NCBI GenBank assembly: GCA_963377175.1
Contig: CAUJNA010003079.1
Location: 243,501 to 307,500 of the forward strand
Source of the DNA: Effrenium voratum
Taxonomy: Eukaryota; Sar; Dinophyceae; Suessiales; Symbiodiniaceae
DNA: 64,000 bases
Direction: 5' to 3'
The translations under genes and the position numbers were made by a program. The number at the start of each line of letters is the position of its first letter. Position 1 is the first letter of the stretch. The notes under the pieces were generated by a model. The model had not been told where the DNA came from and did not search any database. It saw only the letters and a list, made by a program, of their open reading frames with translations. Below are positions 10,051 to 21,963 of the stretch, piece after piece.

Positions 10051-10350
10051 CTCAGTAAAACCGGAGGGGGGGGGGAGGTTTACGCGCACATCCCGCGTCT
10101 ACTGCAACTGGCCGAGGTCTCGGCTCTCTGGGGAGGCGATCAGGCTCCATGAGCTCCACTGTGACATCCTGGCTTTTCGTTGCATCGGCGCGTTTTTGGG
10201 CGCTCGGCCATAGGAGAACCGAGAGATGAAAAAAAAAAACACTCAGGCGGGGCTGAGTGAAAGAATGAGAAACCGTCATGGACATACACTCGGACTGGTC
10301 ATTGGTTACATGTGGTATTTCCCGAAAGGGATCCCTTCCAAGTGGTCATT

Positions 10351-10460
10351 ACTTGCACTTGCTTAAGCCCCTGGGAACCCAAACGCAGTAATTAGTGATA
10401 GATTCCCTTCAAAACCAACAAGGGAAAAAATCAAACCTATATTCATGTCAAATGGAAGAT
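10351..10460 (-). mobile_element. family B inverted-repeat element
   Basis: TTGCTTAAGCCCC at one end and CAAATGGAAG at the other. Confidence 0.6.
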
Positions 10461-10467
10461 GGGCCGT

Positions 10468-10608
10468 TCAATTTTTGGTTGCGCCGGGGGCCCCGAACTT
10501 GCGAGTGCCCGACGGCGGCACGGGGCCCCGCAGTTCCTTCAGCTCTGTCCAGCAGGGCCGCGCCGGCGGCGGGTAGTGCTGCGGCGCCAGCACCCCATGC
10601 GGATCTGC
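10468..10608 (-). CDS. exon, proline-rich, possibly terminal
   Basis: Frame DPHGVLAPQHYPPPARPC then WTELKELRGPVPPSGTRK to a TGA, with about 90 percent GC3. Acceptor AATCGAGAG. A competing frame starting at family A copy 6 is shorter and has lower GC3. Confidence 0.55.
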   Translation of the reverse strand, partial: ADPHGVLAPQHYPPPARPCWTELKELRGPVPPSGTRKFGAPGATKN

Positions 10609-10643
10609 CTCTCGATTCGAGCACCTAGCCCGTCAGAATCTAC

Positions 10644-10863
10644 TCTAGGTCCTTCAGTGGAGAGGTTAGAATACAGGTATTTTAGTAGGGGAACCCTCCC
10701 CAAAAAAGGGGTAAAAGGGACCTTGGAGGAATGTGTTGGATTGGATGGCCATCGGCAGGTTTAATCAGCTTCCTTCCAACTGCTAAATATGTTTCTGTAG
10801 TCTATTTTAGGAGGGGAACCCTCCCCCAAAAAAGTGTAAAAGGGCACTACTGGGGGACCTAGT
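10644..10863 (-). mobile_element. family A elements, copies 6 (short) and 7 (partial)
   Basis: Two truncated copies 60 bp apart. Copy 7 keeps only the donor half ending GGGGGACCTAG. They probably sit inside a larger intron. Confidence 0.6.
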
Positions 10864-11282
10864 GTTGCATTGGATTGGCCATCGGTGGGTTGAATCAGCT
10901 TCCTGCCTTAACTGGTTTGGAGCCCGGTGGTTTGGTGGCTAGTGGGTGGTTTCCCATGTACCCTCTGCAGGAATCAGGAGTTCAAATGCCAAATGCCCCC
11001 AAACTGCAAACAAAAACAAGGTAACCTGATAGAAGCCCATGGCTTTGACAACAATTCAACACCGGAACCTTCCAATGGGGAACCCAAAACAACTCAAATG
11101 TGAAGGCGGAACCTTCCAATGAACAACGCAACGTGAAAGAATCCCTACATGAGTTGCGGTTTCTTGAAATAGCCCCTGCGTACGAAACTTGTCAAGAGAG
11201 GCTCAAGTTTGGCCCTCAACAGTCGCCCTTTGGCTTGGATAAAAAAAAACAGTTACCAAAACGACACCCTCGAAAGACATAC

Positions 11283-11355
11283 CTGGAGTCTCCATGACCG
11301 CGTAAAACATGTGGTCATTGACCAAAATAAAGGAAAGTCATGGACACTGCCTATC
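11283..11355. mobile_element. family F element, diverged
   Basis: GGAGTCTCCATGACC end and a decayed inverted end. See 60920-61008. Confidence 0.45.
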
Positions 11356-11802
11356 CTTGAGTTCCCGTTCAGTTCTTGGTTAGCTGTTGTTGATCCTTCT
11401 TGAAAAAGTACCCAACATGCACGAAGTGAGCCATCAACATGAAGAAGTCCCTGGCCAGGTAATGCAACAACATGATGCCATGCATTCGAGGCTGGCGCCC
11501 CCGTTCCCAAAGTTCCCGAGGTGAGCTTCAACAGCCAGTGTCGTGCGTTTGTTTCGACAACCACCAAGTAACAAAGCCCAACTTAAGGTGCTCAGTTTGA
11601 TTTATTCGAGGGACTACCCTTTTTATTTCTTCTCCGGGCTAAACGAAAAACAAGTCGGGATGGGGCACAAAGACAACCGTTTCTTTGGGGGCTAATGGAA
11701 GAAACAAAAACTATGCATGGCCCCTTTTCACCAAAAACACACACACACACACCAAAAAAAGAAAACACATCCCCCAAAAACCTCCGGATGGACCTCCTTC
11801 AC

Positions 11803-11913
11803 CCGGAACTTCCCCCTCCGCCTGGCGGAGGCGCGTGAGGAGCTGCCGCGTGGCGTTGGAGTCCAGGACCAAGGGCTCCCAGGCGCCGGCGAGGGACATC
11901 AGCCGCTGGCTGC
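11803..11913 (-). CDS. internal exon, unknown protein
   Basis: Frame SQRLMSLAGAWEPLVLD then SNATRQLLTRLRQAEGEV. Acceptor GCCGAAGAG, donor CGG|GTGAAGG. It begins in the phase left by exon 13794-14001. A C13 run just upstream could hide a length error. Confidence 0.6.
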
Positions 11914-12205
11914 CTCTTCGGCCAGGGGTGGGGGGGGGGGGGCAGCGGGGATGAGCTCAGCTTCATAGGGGTGGTTAGGTGCTAGCCTGTCGCCCAAAGA
12001 GGGCAAGAGGTATGGCCGCCGGAGACCCAAGTGCCATTTTTTTGGGGGGTCGGATTGGGTTTTCGTTGTCGCTATGTCACTGTCTCGTGGTGCTGGCTGC
12101 ATAACTGTTGGTTGTTGGGGACCTGGGCTGCGCCTCGGGAAACAAATGTCGCAAAACCACACAAACGCAATCAAAAAAGTGTCAACTGCAACACACTCAG
12201 CCAGG

Positions 12206-12300
12206 GTGAAACCGCTGTTCAAGCAGCCAGCCAACCAGGCAGTACCCAGCCACCCCGGTCCTCGCGAGGCATTGGAAAGCCGCAGCTTGGCCGGCAGAGG
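12206..12300 (-). CDS. possible exon
   Basis: Two overlapping minus frames are open (one reads SASAGQAAAFQCLARTG). GC3 is raised but the splice sites are weak. Confidence 0.3.
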
Positions 12301-13793
12301 CAGATAGGAGGCCACCTCGAGCCCGAAACTTTTCGTGGCACACTGAAAGATCCAAAGCAAAGGCGGTTTGAAACTGGAGGTCTTTTCTCTGTCCCAACCC
12401 TAGATTTCTTGGAGAGGGAACCCACATGCTAAGGAACAAGGATCTGTTGGTGTTTTTGCCGAACTTACTTCTCCAGTCGCCCGAAGACATCTCAAACGCA
12501 TTTAGGACCGGAGGTGTGAGAGACATCCCGCAAAAACTCTTGGCTGAAACAAGTCTTTTTCCTCCAGTCTGGCAAGTGCAAATGCCTGCAAGTAGGGCCA
12601 GGCTGGTTTCCGAGTACCTTTTACAAGAGCCACAGGTTCAAGTCCCCATCTAACCCCACCAAGTGGCTAACAAGTCGGCCTATTTCTTGGCCCCCGGGTC
12701 CCAAACAACCCCAAAAGGGGGTCGGTGAGCCGGGGCTCGACATTGGGCATCCAAACTTGGGGGTCCAAAGTTGGGCCCCATGGCCTGCGGCGAAAGAGAG
12801 GCCAAAGGGAGCTCCGCCAAGTCCGCCTGCCAAAGTGGGCGCCCAAGTCACCCGAGGAAAAAAGAACCAATCGATCAGTTCGGGCTCAGGTCTGTATGGT
12901 CTGTAAGACATAAGAGAGAAATTGAAGGGTAACCAACTAGGTGGTTCACATCAAAGTAACCTTGTGCTGTTAGCGTTTTTGGGACTTGCACCCCCCTTGG
13001 ATTCAATTCAACGGGAGCCGCAGAAATCATGGGCACGCTGATGCATCACAACGGCTGAACTCTGGCCTTGTTTGCAAGATAGGGAATGCGCTTTGACCAA
13101 CAAAACGTGTTCCGTGTGTTGAGACTTGAGAGCAGCTTGCGCCGTATGGCAATGTGTTGGCCCTTCACGACTTACTACGTGGGTCACGAAGATCCAAATT
13201 CGAGACAACGCTCAACGTCTCACATGCATGTCAAAGCTATGCCTGTCTGGCTGAATGACTTCTTCGCCACACAAGCCCTCAGGAAACTGGCAACTTGGAG
13301 CCGCTTGGACCTCAGCGAAGCTACGTTTCAATTCGTTGCAGCAGCAAATATACCTGCGATCTGTGTCCTTTCATGAGCGGTTCCATGTAAGCGCATGCTG
13401 ACAAACAGGCGCCGGACAACCGGCAAGAATCATGCCATGAAATAGGTGAAGAACATAGCCGCAGCACTACCCAAACCACACAAATCTATGAGTTGTTCAC
13501 CACCGTCACAACCACAGCCACCTCAACAACACCGACAGCAGCAGCAGCAACAACGACGACAAAACAACACGGCAACAAGGGCAACAACGACGGCGCTGCA
13601 GTGCAGTGGCCTTCTGTGGCGAATTTAACTTGGAATTTGCTTTTCGTATCAAACACACCGCTTGTTTGGCCAACACTCTGTTGTCAAACGCAAGCTCCGC
13701 AATGTTCGCACGAACACCAAAAAGGCACCGCGCCCACCTGCTCAGAGATTCTGAATTTCAAGCCGGACATAGCCACCTACTTCCCACGGCCAC

Positions 13794-14001
13794 CAGCAGC
13801 CCCCCAGAAAAGGCCCTCCGGCGCCTCCACTCGGGCGGCTTTGGGTGCAGGGCACGCGTCCTCGAAATCCGCCAGCAGAGCCCTGGGCGCCAGCGTCGGC
13901 TTCGCCGGCGCCCGGCGCTTCCGCGGCGCCGGCGGGGTTTTGGCGCGCGGTTTGGCGCGCGACGGGGCATGGGCGAGGACAAGGCGCGCGAAGTCAGCGT
14001 C
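13794..14001 (-). CDS. internal exon, Ala/Pro/Arg-rich
   Basis: Frame DADFARLVLAHAPSRAKPR, a basic Pro-Ala stretch, then ALLADFEDACPAPKAARVE. About 69 codons, very high GC3. Excellent acceptor CGCCTCACAG and donor GCTG|GTGGCC. Phase 0 in, phase 1 out, matching 11803-11913. The middle is likely disordered. Confidence 0.7.
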
Positions 14002-14388
14002 CTGTGAGGCGAGGTGTTTCCTTGGCGCGAAAGTGTCCCAAGCGATGGTTCTTGAATGCAAGTCTGAAGACGAGGAAAATCAGCTGGCAAGAAAGGCAAC
14101 AAACTGATCCCCGTGAGCGCCAGAATATTCCGTGACTGGCCCACCCTCTCAATGCCCCTAGAAGTGCTTGGCAATCTCTGATTGGCTCCGAATCTAAACG
14201 CTGATCGCCGCAGCAAGCTTAGCCTAAGCAAATCTTCCTTCCACTGACTTCAACACTTCAACTGCTCCAAACACCTCAAAAAAAACAATTACCTCCTTGT
14301 TTGGTAAAAAGAAAAACGGCAGTAGCCGGCTTCGGTCTTCACCGACAAAGGCGTTTCAGCTGATGGCTTCGCGCTCTGTAGGCTGCAC

Positions 14389-14512
14389 CGTGCCAGGCGT
14401 CAGAGCTTCCGCCAAGTAGGACTTGGTGGGCCCATGCTGCACCAATCGCGCCAGAAAGCTCGCGTCCCCCAGCTGCGCGTCAATGAGATGGGCGACGCTC
14501 CTAGCCGGATCC
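14389..14512 (-). CDS. internal exon, unknown protein
   Basis: DPARSVAHLIDAQLGDASFL then ARLVQHGPTKSYLAEAL. It follows exon 14564-14772 across a 50-bp intron flanked by AGG repeats. The donor is uncertain; CACG|GTGCAG keeps phase 0 with 13794-14001. Otherwise the frame stops at about 14359. Confidence 0.65.
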
Positions 14513-14563
14513 CTGGTTTCCCATTCGTTTCCCAAACGCAAAAAAAGAAGCAGCAAAACGTAC

Positions 14564-14772
14564 CCTACGAGGGGCGTTGAAGCAAGATGGGACCAAAAGG
14601 GCGTCCCTTAGTTTGTTTACTGTTTGAGCCGGCCGGTACAAAGGCATGCCGTCTTGCAACAGCCCCGCATAAGACTTTTTGGCAATGCTCAAATAGGCCG
14701 AGAGCAGGCTGCCTCGTGATGCCTCAGCCGGACTTTGGGCGTAGGCGGCGCTGAAAACGGTGGCTTTGGGCC
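14564..14772 (-). CDS. internal exon, unknown protein
   Basis: Frame PKATVFSAAYAQSPAEAS then SAYLSIAKKSYAGLLQDG and DALLVPSCFNAPRR. Acceptor ATCCTAG, donor AGG|GTACGT. Helical, about 69 codons. Continues in frame into 14389-14512. Family unknown. Confidence 0.7.
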
Positions 14773-15153
14773 CTAGGATTGGATGTAGTGAGAAAGCTAG
14801 ATCTTGATTCCGCTTTGGGTGGCTCTTCGGATGGATATAGGTCGCTATTGACTGCATCGGCTCACTAGCTCGTAAGCTGAATTGGCTAGCAAGGAAAGGC
14901 TGACTGCTACCTATGTCCTACTTGCTGAAGCTCAAACTTCAACATAATCAACTCAATAGCCAGCTGTGGGTAATCACCTCGTCCACACGAGCGCCCCGCC
15001 CTAGCCCTCAACTCTTGATTTTATTAGATTGTCAGAGCTGCCCCACAACGCGGGATACGCATCGATGAGATAAACGTGACATAACATAATACGTCTTCTA
15101 TGCTTTCCACAGTCAGCCATCACGCAACCAAGTTCAAGCCGAGAAACCCCTAC

Positions 15154-15254
15154 CTGAACCAGCAACCAAAACATTCGCTGAGGAGCCGCTCCTTTGCCCA
15201 ACAGGGCTGCAGGGCATTTGGCCGAACATGGCAAGTTGTTTGCCGGGCCGAGGG
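15154..15254 (-). CDS. internal exon, frame ambiguous
   Basis: Excellent splice sites (CCTTGTCCCCGCAG and TTCAG|GTAGGG). Two frames are open: PSARQTTCHVRPNALQPCW and LGPANNLPCSAKCPAALLG. Codon bias does not decide between them. Confidence 0.55.
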
Positions 15255-15348
15255 CTGCGGGGACAAGGCCCAAGCAAGCGGATCTCTGTCTCTCTCCCTG
15301 GAAGGGCGCTAAAGGGGCAGATGATCACACAGCTGAATTCCTTGAGAT

Positions 15349-15463
15349 CATAGGTGGCCTTTTGAACAAATAGATGGGTTTCCCTGGTAAATGGAGTAAA
15401 CCCCATCTAAACCAGGGCCCTCTATTTGTTTAAACGAACCAACCAAAAAAGGACACCTATGCT
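15349..15463. mobile_element. family K inverted-repeat element
   Basis: Ends CATAGGTGGCCTTTT and AAAAGGACACCTATG with inner arms AACAAATAGATGGGTT and its complement. Related copies near 35075-35162 and 42230-42350. Confidence 0.65.
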
Positions 15464-15527
15464 TGAGATGTGTTGGATACGCAATGGGCGTGCATCATAG
15501 TCCCCTAGTCCCTTAAAACCAAGACAC

Positions 15528-15700
15528 ATGCAACGCAAGCATTTTCGCGCGCGTGCAGCCGTTCTCTTGCGATGTCAGCTTTGGACTCGTCAAAGCGTTG
15601 AATCAAGCAGGCCAGCCACTCATCCTGGTGCACGTCAAAGACACTCCACCACCTCAAGTCGCATCCACGGCAAGAAAAGGAGCCGCATGCGCAACACGTG
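15528..15700 (-). CDS. internal exon, cysteine-rich (putative zinc-binding)
   Basis: Frame TCCACGSFSCRGCDLRWW then DVHQDEWLACLIQRFDES and ARERLHARENACVAC. The CCxCxxxxCxxC cluster suggests metal binding, but no named finger fits exactly. Acceptor AAGTTGCAG, donor near GCAT|GTGTCT. Confidence 0.65.
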
Positions 15701-15857
15701 CTGCAACTTACCAACGGTTCCAATAAAGGCGGAATTCAACGTTAGCTACCTTCTCTAGTCTAGCAGTAGGCCGACTTCTTCTTTCAAATGGTCTTGAAAG
15801 CAGCTGCAGATTGGTGTGTTCGAAAACGCGTGCCAACAAAGCAAGTAGCTACGCAAC

Positions 15858-16004
15858 CTCGCGCCAAGTTGTTTTGCTTGCTATGCGTGTAAGCCACACG
15901 GCCTCTATGGTCCGCGCAGCAGGACCCGATGCAACAATCGCGCCACACCTTCCCCCCCAAATGCTTAACTTGTGTTCCTCAGCTCGTGTCAAAACTGGAA
16001 ACAT
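15858..16004 (-). CDS. internal exon, unknown protein
   Basis: Forty-nine codons, phase 0 at both ends, MFPVLTRAEEHKLSIWGG then AIVASGPAARTIEAVWLT. Strong acceptor TTGGTTTCCAG, donor GCGAG|GTTGCG. No family recognised. Confidence 0.65.
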
Positions 16005-16438
16005 CTGGAAACCAATTTGTGACGTGTGAAGGAAACAAACACCCCGGGGTTCAGCCCCCATTTCAATAATGGTTGACCCAACTGAGATGACAGATAGGTA
16101 AACAACGGTGGTTATGAACCCCCATTGCTTCAATGGTTGTTTGAACCCCAGGGAACAGTTGTGAATCTTCATTGACCCTTTGGCAGACATCATTTAGGTG
16201 GGGATTGAAGTCCACCAACCTCTATTGATGCGGTTCCCCACTACAAAACCATAGCTCAACGCAAAATCAGCGATCCAGGGGGTCTCAGTGATTTCGGAAT
16301 TCAATGCACACTTGGAAAACACACACACATTCCCGTGCCTGGCGATGGGGAAAGCCCCGCCCCCGGGTGTGGACGAAATTGTGTGACTCCAAAGCTGAAA
16401 GAACGTGGACGTGCAGCGGAGGGCACTCAGATTCACAC

Positions 16439-16558
16439 CTGTTGACCTCTTCGCCAGCAAAACCCAGCCCCCCATTCGCTTCTTTCTCAAACCGTGCGGC
16501 ACGTGCCGGGTGAACTCTTCGATGTTCACACTGAATGCCGCCAAGTCGGGCAGCACAC
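16439..16558 (-). CDS. internal exon, unknown protein
   Basis: VLPDLAAFSVNIEEFTRHVP then RKKRMGGWVLLAKRST. GC3-rich. Donor ACAG|GTGTGA; the frame stays open further, so the exon may extend to about 16336. Acceptor ACGGAG. Confidence 0.6.
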
Positions 16559-16812
16559 CTCCGTTCTGATTGAGGCAAGCGGCTCGGAACTTGTCTCGAC
16601 ATCGCCCAGCTAGTCAATAAACAAGGGAACCTATATGTGTCACTCTCGATTGTTTGATCTTCGGCTCGACGCGGGCCTGTTTTGCAGGCACCCTTTTTGA
16701 ACGAGACAACACACTGACTACTACCATTTTGGGGATGGTCGCCCATTTTGACACATACCCATGATCAAGACAAGGCCCCATGCAAACTCAAACGTTTCTT
16801 GCAGCGGGCTAC

Positions 16813-16933
16813 CCTCTTTGCCCAGCCTCCTGACAAGATGGCGAGAAACACTTGGGGCAAAGCACCTCTGTCATATGCCCAGTCGGTTGAAAGATCCGTG
16901 ACCCACAGAAAAGTCCGTCGAAGAAAGTGGCAG
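16813..16933 (-). CDS. internal exon, unknown protein
   Basis: CHFLRRTFLWVTDLSTDW then DRGALPQVFLAILSGGWAKR. Textbook acceptor (CTACTCTTTTGCAG) and donor AGG|GTAGCC. Two hydrophobic stretches. Family unknown. Confidence 0.7.
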
Positions 16934-17198
16934 CTGCAAAAGAGTAGGCCAGATCTTAGACGTCCACCCACCCTCCCAGGCTGAAGCAGCATTGCCTCAT
17001 AGCACGTGCACGTGAAAGGAATGGTGAATCGCAACCTTTTCTTAGACCGCCCCTCCAACAAATATATGTTTTAGTTGGCTATCAAGAAAAGAACGGACAC
17101 CAGAACAAGTGCAGCTGCAAGAAGGTCTGGTTCTGACAAACAGCTCGTGCTCGAAGAAATCTGGCGCGAGTCGCCAGATTTCAACCTTTGTAGGACAC

Positions 17199-17465
17199 CT
17201 TCGTTCAAGTGCTTTCGTTCAAGTGCTTTAGTCTTAACTTCCTTCAATACGTCGGCCCACGAAATTCCATCTCGAGAAATGTCTTCTGGATGTCTCGCAA
17301 AAGCCGGCGCTTCCTGCCGCGCGTTTCCACCCGGATCGAACGGGCTCCGGGCTCCGGGTTCCTCGCCTTCCCTCACTCGCGGGATGCAATCGCCGAGAAC
17401 GGCGTCCCAGGAGCCCGGGAAGATGGCCAGCCACAGGGCGTGATGCAGCATCAGCACCTGAGTTG
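17199..17465 (-). CDS. internal exon, unknown protein
   Basis: The longest clean exon of this gene, about 88 codons: TQVLMLHHALWLAIFPGSW, DAVLGDCIPRVREGEEPG, FARHPEDISRDGISWADV, KTKALERKHLNEG. Starting at CTGAG|CAACT fits the phase of 17642-17729. Donor GAAG|GTGTCC. No domain recognised. Confidence 0.75.
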
Positions 17466-17641
17466 CTCAGCTGCCAGCGGAAAGCTCGGTTGCGAAATCT
17501 GCTCTGCTAAAAGCTAAAAGTGACTAACTTTTAGTGGCTTAATTCGGAAAACCCACTAGTTGGCAAAAAACAGATTAAGCCCTAACATCCCTGGGCAAAA
17601 TGCAAAGAAAAACGGGTGTGCGCCAAAAATCCCAAGTTCAC

Positions 17642-17729
17642 CGGACCCACAAAACAAGCTCAGCGCTGCCTTCCGCGTCGCAAGGAAAGCAACTTGCACG
17701 GCAATCGGAATGCGGAACAGCGGCGGCAT
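17642..17729 (-). CDS. internal exon, hydrophobic
   Basis: MPPLFRIPIAVQVAFLATRK then ALSLFCGS after acceptor TGTTCTTTTCAG, donor CCG|GTGAAC. A second frame (AAAVPHSDCRASC) is also open. The first fits both neighbours in phase. Confidence 0.55.
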
Positions 17730-18361
17730 CTGAAAAGAACAGCAAAGCAACTAGCACTTGCCCAGTTCCGAAGCGCAACCTCGAACGCTTGCTAGGGAGA
17801 TATCTCCTCTTGCTTGGTGGTATCATGTTGCTTTCACTGGCCCAGAAAGGAACAATGCATATTAAATGCGCAAACCTTTTGGCAGCTGTAAAAGGATCAA
17901 CGGAAGGTCAGCTTTGCACAAATGCCTACAAATACCCCCTACAAATTGAAATGGAACCCATTTCACAGGTCCGATCCCCAAAAGGAGTCTCTACACATGG
18001 GCGCGATTCTTGGTTTCCTTGTTCCCCCTACTCCGAATAGGTTGTGTTTTAGAATGCCAAGTTCACCCTCCACTAAACAAGTTGGTATTTACCCTGGAAA
18101 ACCCGAGTTTTCAAAACAGGTCACCCCTCTTTCCTGGCAAACAAATTGACTTTGGTGGGTCAAAACAGAAACCCAGCCACCAAAAAACAACTGAACACCA
18201 ACTCAAATCAGAAGGGACCACACTGCTCAAGAACCAGAAAAGAAAGCATGCCCCAAATCCAACAGGTTCTTGGAGGAGGGGGGGGGGGGAATCTGAGCAT
18301 CCCTTTGCAGCATCTAGAGCTCTAGCCCCAAGAGCCCCAAAGCCCAAGGCGCAGTGCTCAC

Positions 18362-18393
18362 CGTGCCGCGCTTGTACGGCATGGCGTTAAAGC
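18362..18393 (-). CDS. small exon
   Basis: FNAMPYKRGT before a perfect CACG|GTGAGC donor. Phase fits 18786-18916 upstream and 17642-17729 downstream. Confidence 0.45.
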
Positions 18394-18544
18394 CTTGGGA
18401 CTGACATTGGCTCGTCTTTTCGAGTTGTTGCCCATTTTCTTTTGGGGGAAACCAAGAGAGAAAACCATCTCTCTCTCTTTTTTTTGGGGGGGAGGCGTGC
18501 GATTCCTAAAGAAGGACACACCCATGTATGAAAAGGGTGTCAAC

Positions 18545-18665
18545 AACCTCCGCTTGCTGAGAAGTTGCGAGGGACAAATAAAACATAGTTCCTGTAGTAA
18601 AATCGGTTCCCTTCGAAAGCAACAGGGGAAATCCAAAAGCATTTCCCAAGAAAATGGAGGGTTTT
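18545..18665 (-). mobile_element. family B element, diverged
   Basis: Core AAAGCAACAGGGGAAA with a decayed CAAATGGAAG-like end. Confidence 0.4.
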
Positions 18666-18785
18666 AAAGGGACATTCACAAGACAACCACCATTCAGGGG
18701 GATCCTGTAAAAAATGACACCCCCCAATAGAAGCGACCCTCTTTCTCACACCGGGCAAACGGTAACAAACCAAAACGAACCTTAC

Positions 18786-18916
18786 CCCCAGCCATTGCCA
18801 GGCCACCCAGCCACGCCAGCCGCGCCAGGCTTCTTCGCAGCTCCTCCCAGGCCCCGTGGGTCGAAAGCGCCGATTTGAAGGCCGTGGGAAGATCGCACCG
18901 CGCCTCCGCAACGCTG
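18786..18916 (-). CDS. internal exon, unknown protein
   Basis: SVAEARCDLPTAFKSALSTH then GAWEELRRSLARLAWLGGLA. Perfect donor GGGG|GTAAGG and acceptor GGATCGAG. Amphipathic helices. Likely an early exon of the 18.9-10.5 kb gene. Confidence 0.7.
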
Positions 18917-19049
18917 CTCGATCCGTGAGACCCGGAAGAAAAATGATGCGATGCAAAACGAGAAACGCAAGTCATACCATTTACTCTTAATTTATCTTTG
19001 GCCCGAAAAACCGGCCGGGTCGCTGGACTTCCCCGTCCAGTTGTCAACT

Positions 19050-21260
19050 TTCTGGTTTATCCAATGAAACGATCGACACTTTTTGGAGGTTTCAAAAAGG
19101 AACCAGGGGGAAACCTGGGGTTCGGGGTGAGCTCTGTGTTGTTGGTCTATTTTGAGCAAGGGGATCGAGGTTGGTGGAGGGGTCTTGACGTCTTCTGGTT
19201 TCGGTCTGGCTTCCGCAGCGCGTGTGCTGGGCTTAGGACCCACGCACAACACAGAGGCAGCCTTGTAGGAGTGTCTTGACTTGGTTGCTGTAACGACCCC
19301 TACGTTAACGTCTAAACATCCAACCCAACAGCAATCAAGTTGAAGGATCCTTCCCAGGGAAACGCCCAAAATCCGAGTGGAAACGGCTGCATGCTGAGCA
19401 ACAAAAACAAAAAAAAGGGCAACAACACAATCCCTGGCAAAGGCAAAGGCCCAAACCTTTCTGCTTAGAGGGGGTGAAAGAGAAAGTGCTGCAACCAACC
19501 CGAAACATGCTCACAGGGCAAAATGTGTGGTCACCGCGCTCTATACTTGGTACTGGTAACTCTTAAGCGAAACTCGACAACGCAGAGCACGAGGAGGCAT
19601 AAAACCACTCGACACTCTGCAGCAGGCCGTAGGTGTGCCAGCGGGACAAACGACATGTTGGTACAAACCGTTGACTCAACACAATACTAGCATGACATGA
19701 TTTGAGCCCCCGTGCTAGTTTTCGGGCTCAGTGCAGTTCAACAGTCTTCTGAGTGCAAAGCTTGGCCTGGTCAGGTTTTGCGCTGCTCAAATGGCGCCAA
19801 TCCATCAAAGCAACAGCACTCGGAAGCTCGGTTTCACTCCCCTCACCTACCCAAAGCAGCTGGAAATAAAGGTCAACCTTGTGGAACCTTTCCTAAAAGT
19901 GGACCAAAAAGGGAAACCCGAAAGGTCAAAAGGGGCAGTTGCGACGTTCGGGCAGATCCCAACCGAGCAGCAAGCTCCGCAGCAGCTGCTTGGTAGTTGG
20001 ACAGCTCGGCCTCCGCTCAAGCTACGACTTGGAACCGCCAAGGGAACTGGAACACAACTTCCCAGGTGCCCCTCGCTAGGGCCCTACCATGTGCCTGGCC
20101 CCTTTTCCAATAGGCTGCCTTTTACCAACAACAGACCCTGCACACCAGAAATACTACTCAACTCCGGATCTAGCAGCTAATCACGAACCTAAAGCCCCGG
20201 CAGTTTCCCCACGAATTGGTCTCCAAGTGAGCCAGCCCTGCCCTCAGGAAAGTCGCGATATGTCAGCAGTTACCCCTCAATGCCTCGATGCAGTCCCGAA
20301 AACGCCACCCAGCGAGTTGGAAGGTGCTGATAATTTTGGCCCCGTGCGAAGGTTCCAGGCGAAATGAGTTTTGCAGCCCCAGGCGTTCCTGGAGTTGCTT
20401 GCGGAGTGGTGGGGGCATCCCATATGTTGCTCAGGTTAAGTAAAACCAGCCATTGTAGGAAGAGCTGAAGCCCCCAGTTCAATAGGAGGCAACCGGTAGG
20501 GCAATCGTTGGGCGCAATACTCTCCAAACACTACTATATGGCCCTACACACTCCCTGCAAGACGCTGACCACAAAGCATCGTGCCTACAACATGCCACCC
20601 AGCGAAAAGGTATTCAACAGAAGTAGCCCTACATAAAACACAATCGGTTCTTCCTCAGCAGCAAGCTATGGTTCCGTGGTTTGGGGCACCAAGAAGGAGG
20701 CTTCTAAAAGGAGGGGATCCGACATGGGCAACGGCAGAACCCAGGCGTAGCCCCTTGTCTTGGGAAACTGGCCAAACACGGACAACCAAAAGATCAAGAG
20801 GCTGGGCTACATCTAGAAATCTCTTGTGACTTGCGGCGTGCGCGTAAAGTTGCCCTTTGTTAGCGAAATCAGCATTGCGCCGTTCCGGGGTTGGGGATAC
20901 CACCTGAGACACAATCAAAACCTGGTACTAGAATGGTCTACCCAAATTCATGCAAGGAAATTAAACGGCGGCCGCACCTGGGCTTACCACTTACCCCAAC
21001 CACTTTTCCAAAGATTGCCATGCCCCGTGTCCGACTCGGAGATCTCCGACTGCCTGCATCATAGACTTCACCACAATCTCGGAGGCTAGGACCGAGGTGT
21101 GCAATATGACGCCCCACATCCTCGCCATCCCTTTTTTCAACGTCACTTCCGTGGATTGGCCCCAAAAAAAACGCCTAAACTCTTGCTTTGTTGTGCCTGG
21201 CCACAAGCTCTTAAAATTTGGGCCCTTGACTCATTAAACCGGGAGACCCCATTAAGACGA
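19050..21260. other. no convincing gene
   Basis: Mixed short frames only. Includes one copy of a dispersed repeat (20735-20880) also found at 29556-29690. Confidence 0.45.
20735..20880 (+). repeat. dispersed direct repeat, copy 1
   Basis: About 85 percent similar by eye to 29556-29690, sharing CTCTTGTCTTGGGAAACTG and AGATCAAGAGRCTGGGCTAC. Confidence 0.7.
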
Positions 21261-21263
21261 CAC

Positions 21264-21320
21264 AAACTTGTGCTCGATGCGGAGCCATGCCTTGCTCGAT
21301 GCTTCGAACAGCGCGCGGCC
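21264..21320 (-). CDS. small exon
   Basis: GRALFEASSKAWLRIEHKF, phase 0 at both ends, acceptor TCTTTCTCAAG, donor TTT|GTGTCG. The phase fits exon 22847-22915. Confidence 0.5.
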
Positions 21321-21963
21321 CTTGAGAAAGAGGATCGTAGGACGAGTTTTGTGCCGTGTTTTCTTCGGAAGGCGGGCGATTGCTACGTTTTTTCCGGTTT
21401 TTCCGCACGGTTGCGCTCGTTGTGCGGATATATGTGTGTGCGGATGTGTTGCAAATCGATGTACCCATCATCTTGGAGGACGAAACAAACGAATCTACAA
21501 AAGCTGCTCGACACGCGTATTTCTGGCCGTTTTCTTGAAAACGTACGACCCTCAGAGAGCTGCAGGTATGAAGAACCATGCCAGCAGTCAGAGGTGGTCA
21601 AGTTTGCCGACCCACCAAGGACTACTCCGCGATTGGGCTACGGGCCCTGATTTGGCCGGGTAGCCTCATGGCGCAGCGCTTAGATCGCCAGAATGCCACA
21701 ATGGGGAAAAATGGCTTATCCTAGGACTATCCAGGGATAACCGGGCCCCTCATAGCCCCTCTCGGTCCATGAAGCAACTTAAAAGATCCAAGCCGTCCTG
21801 TCGAAGTGTGGCGCAGACTCCTGGCCGTACCAGCCGTAGCAGTCCTGGAAAGCGGGAAAGCGGAGGTCCCCTCAAAAATGGGTGGTTTAGATTGGGTTGG
21901 AGAGGTTTCCCATGTTTGCCCTCTAGAAGGGCCAATTCGGATCAAGACTGGTCAAAAGAAGTA

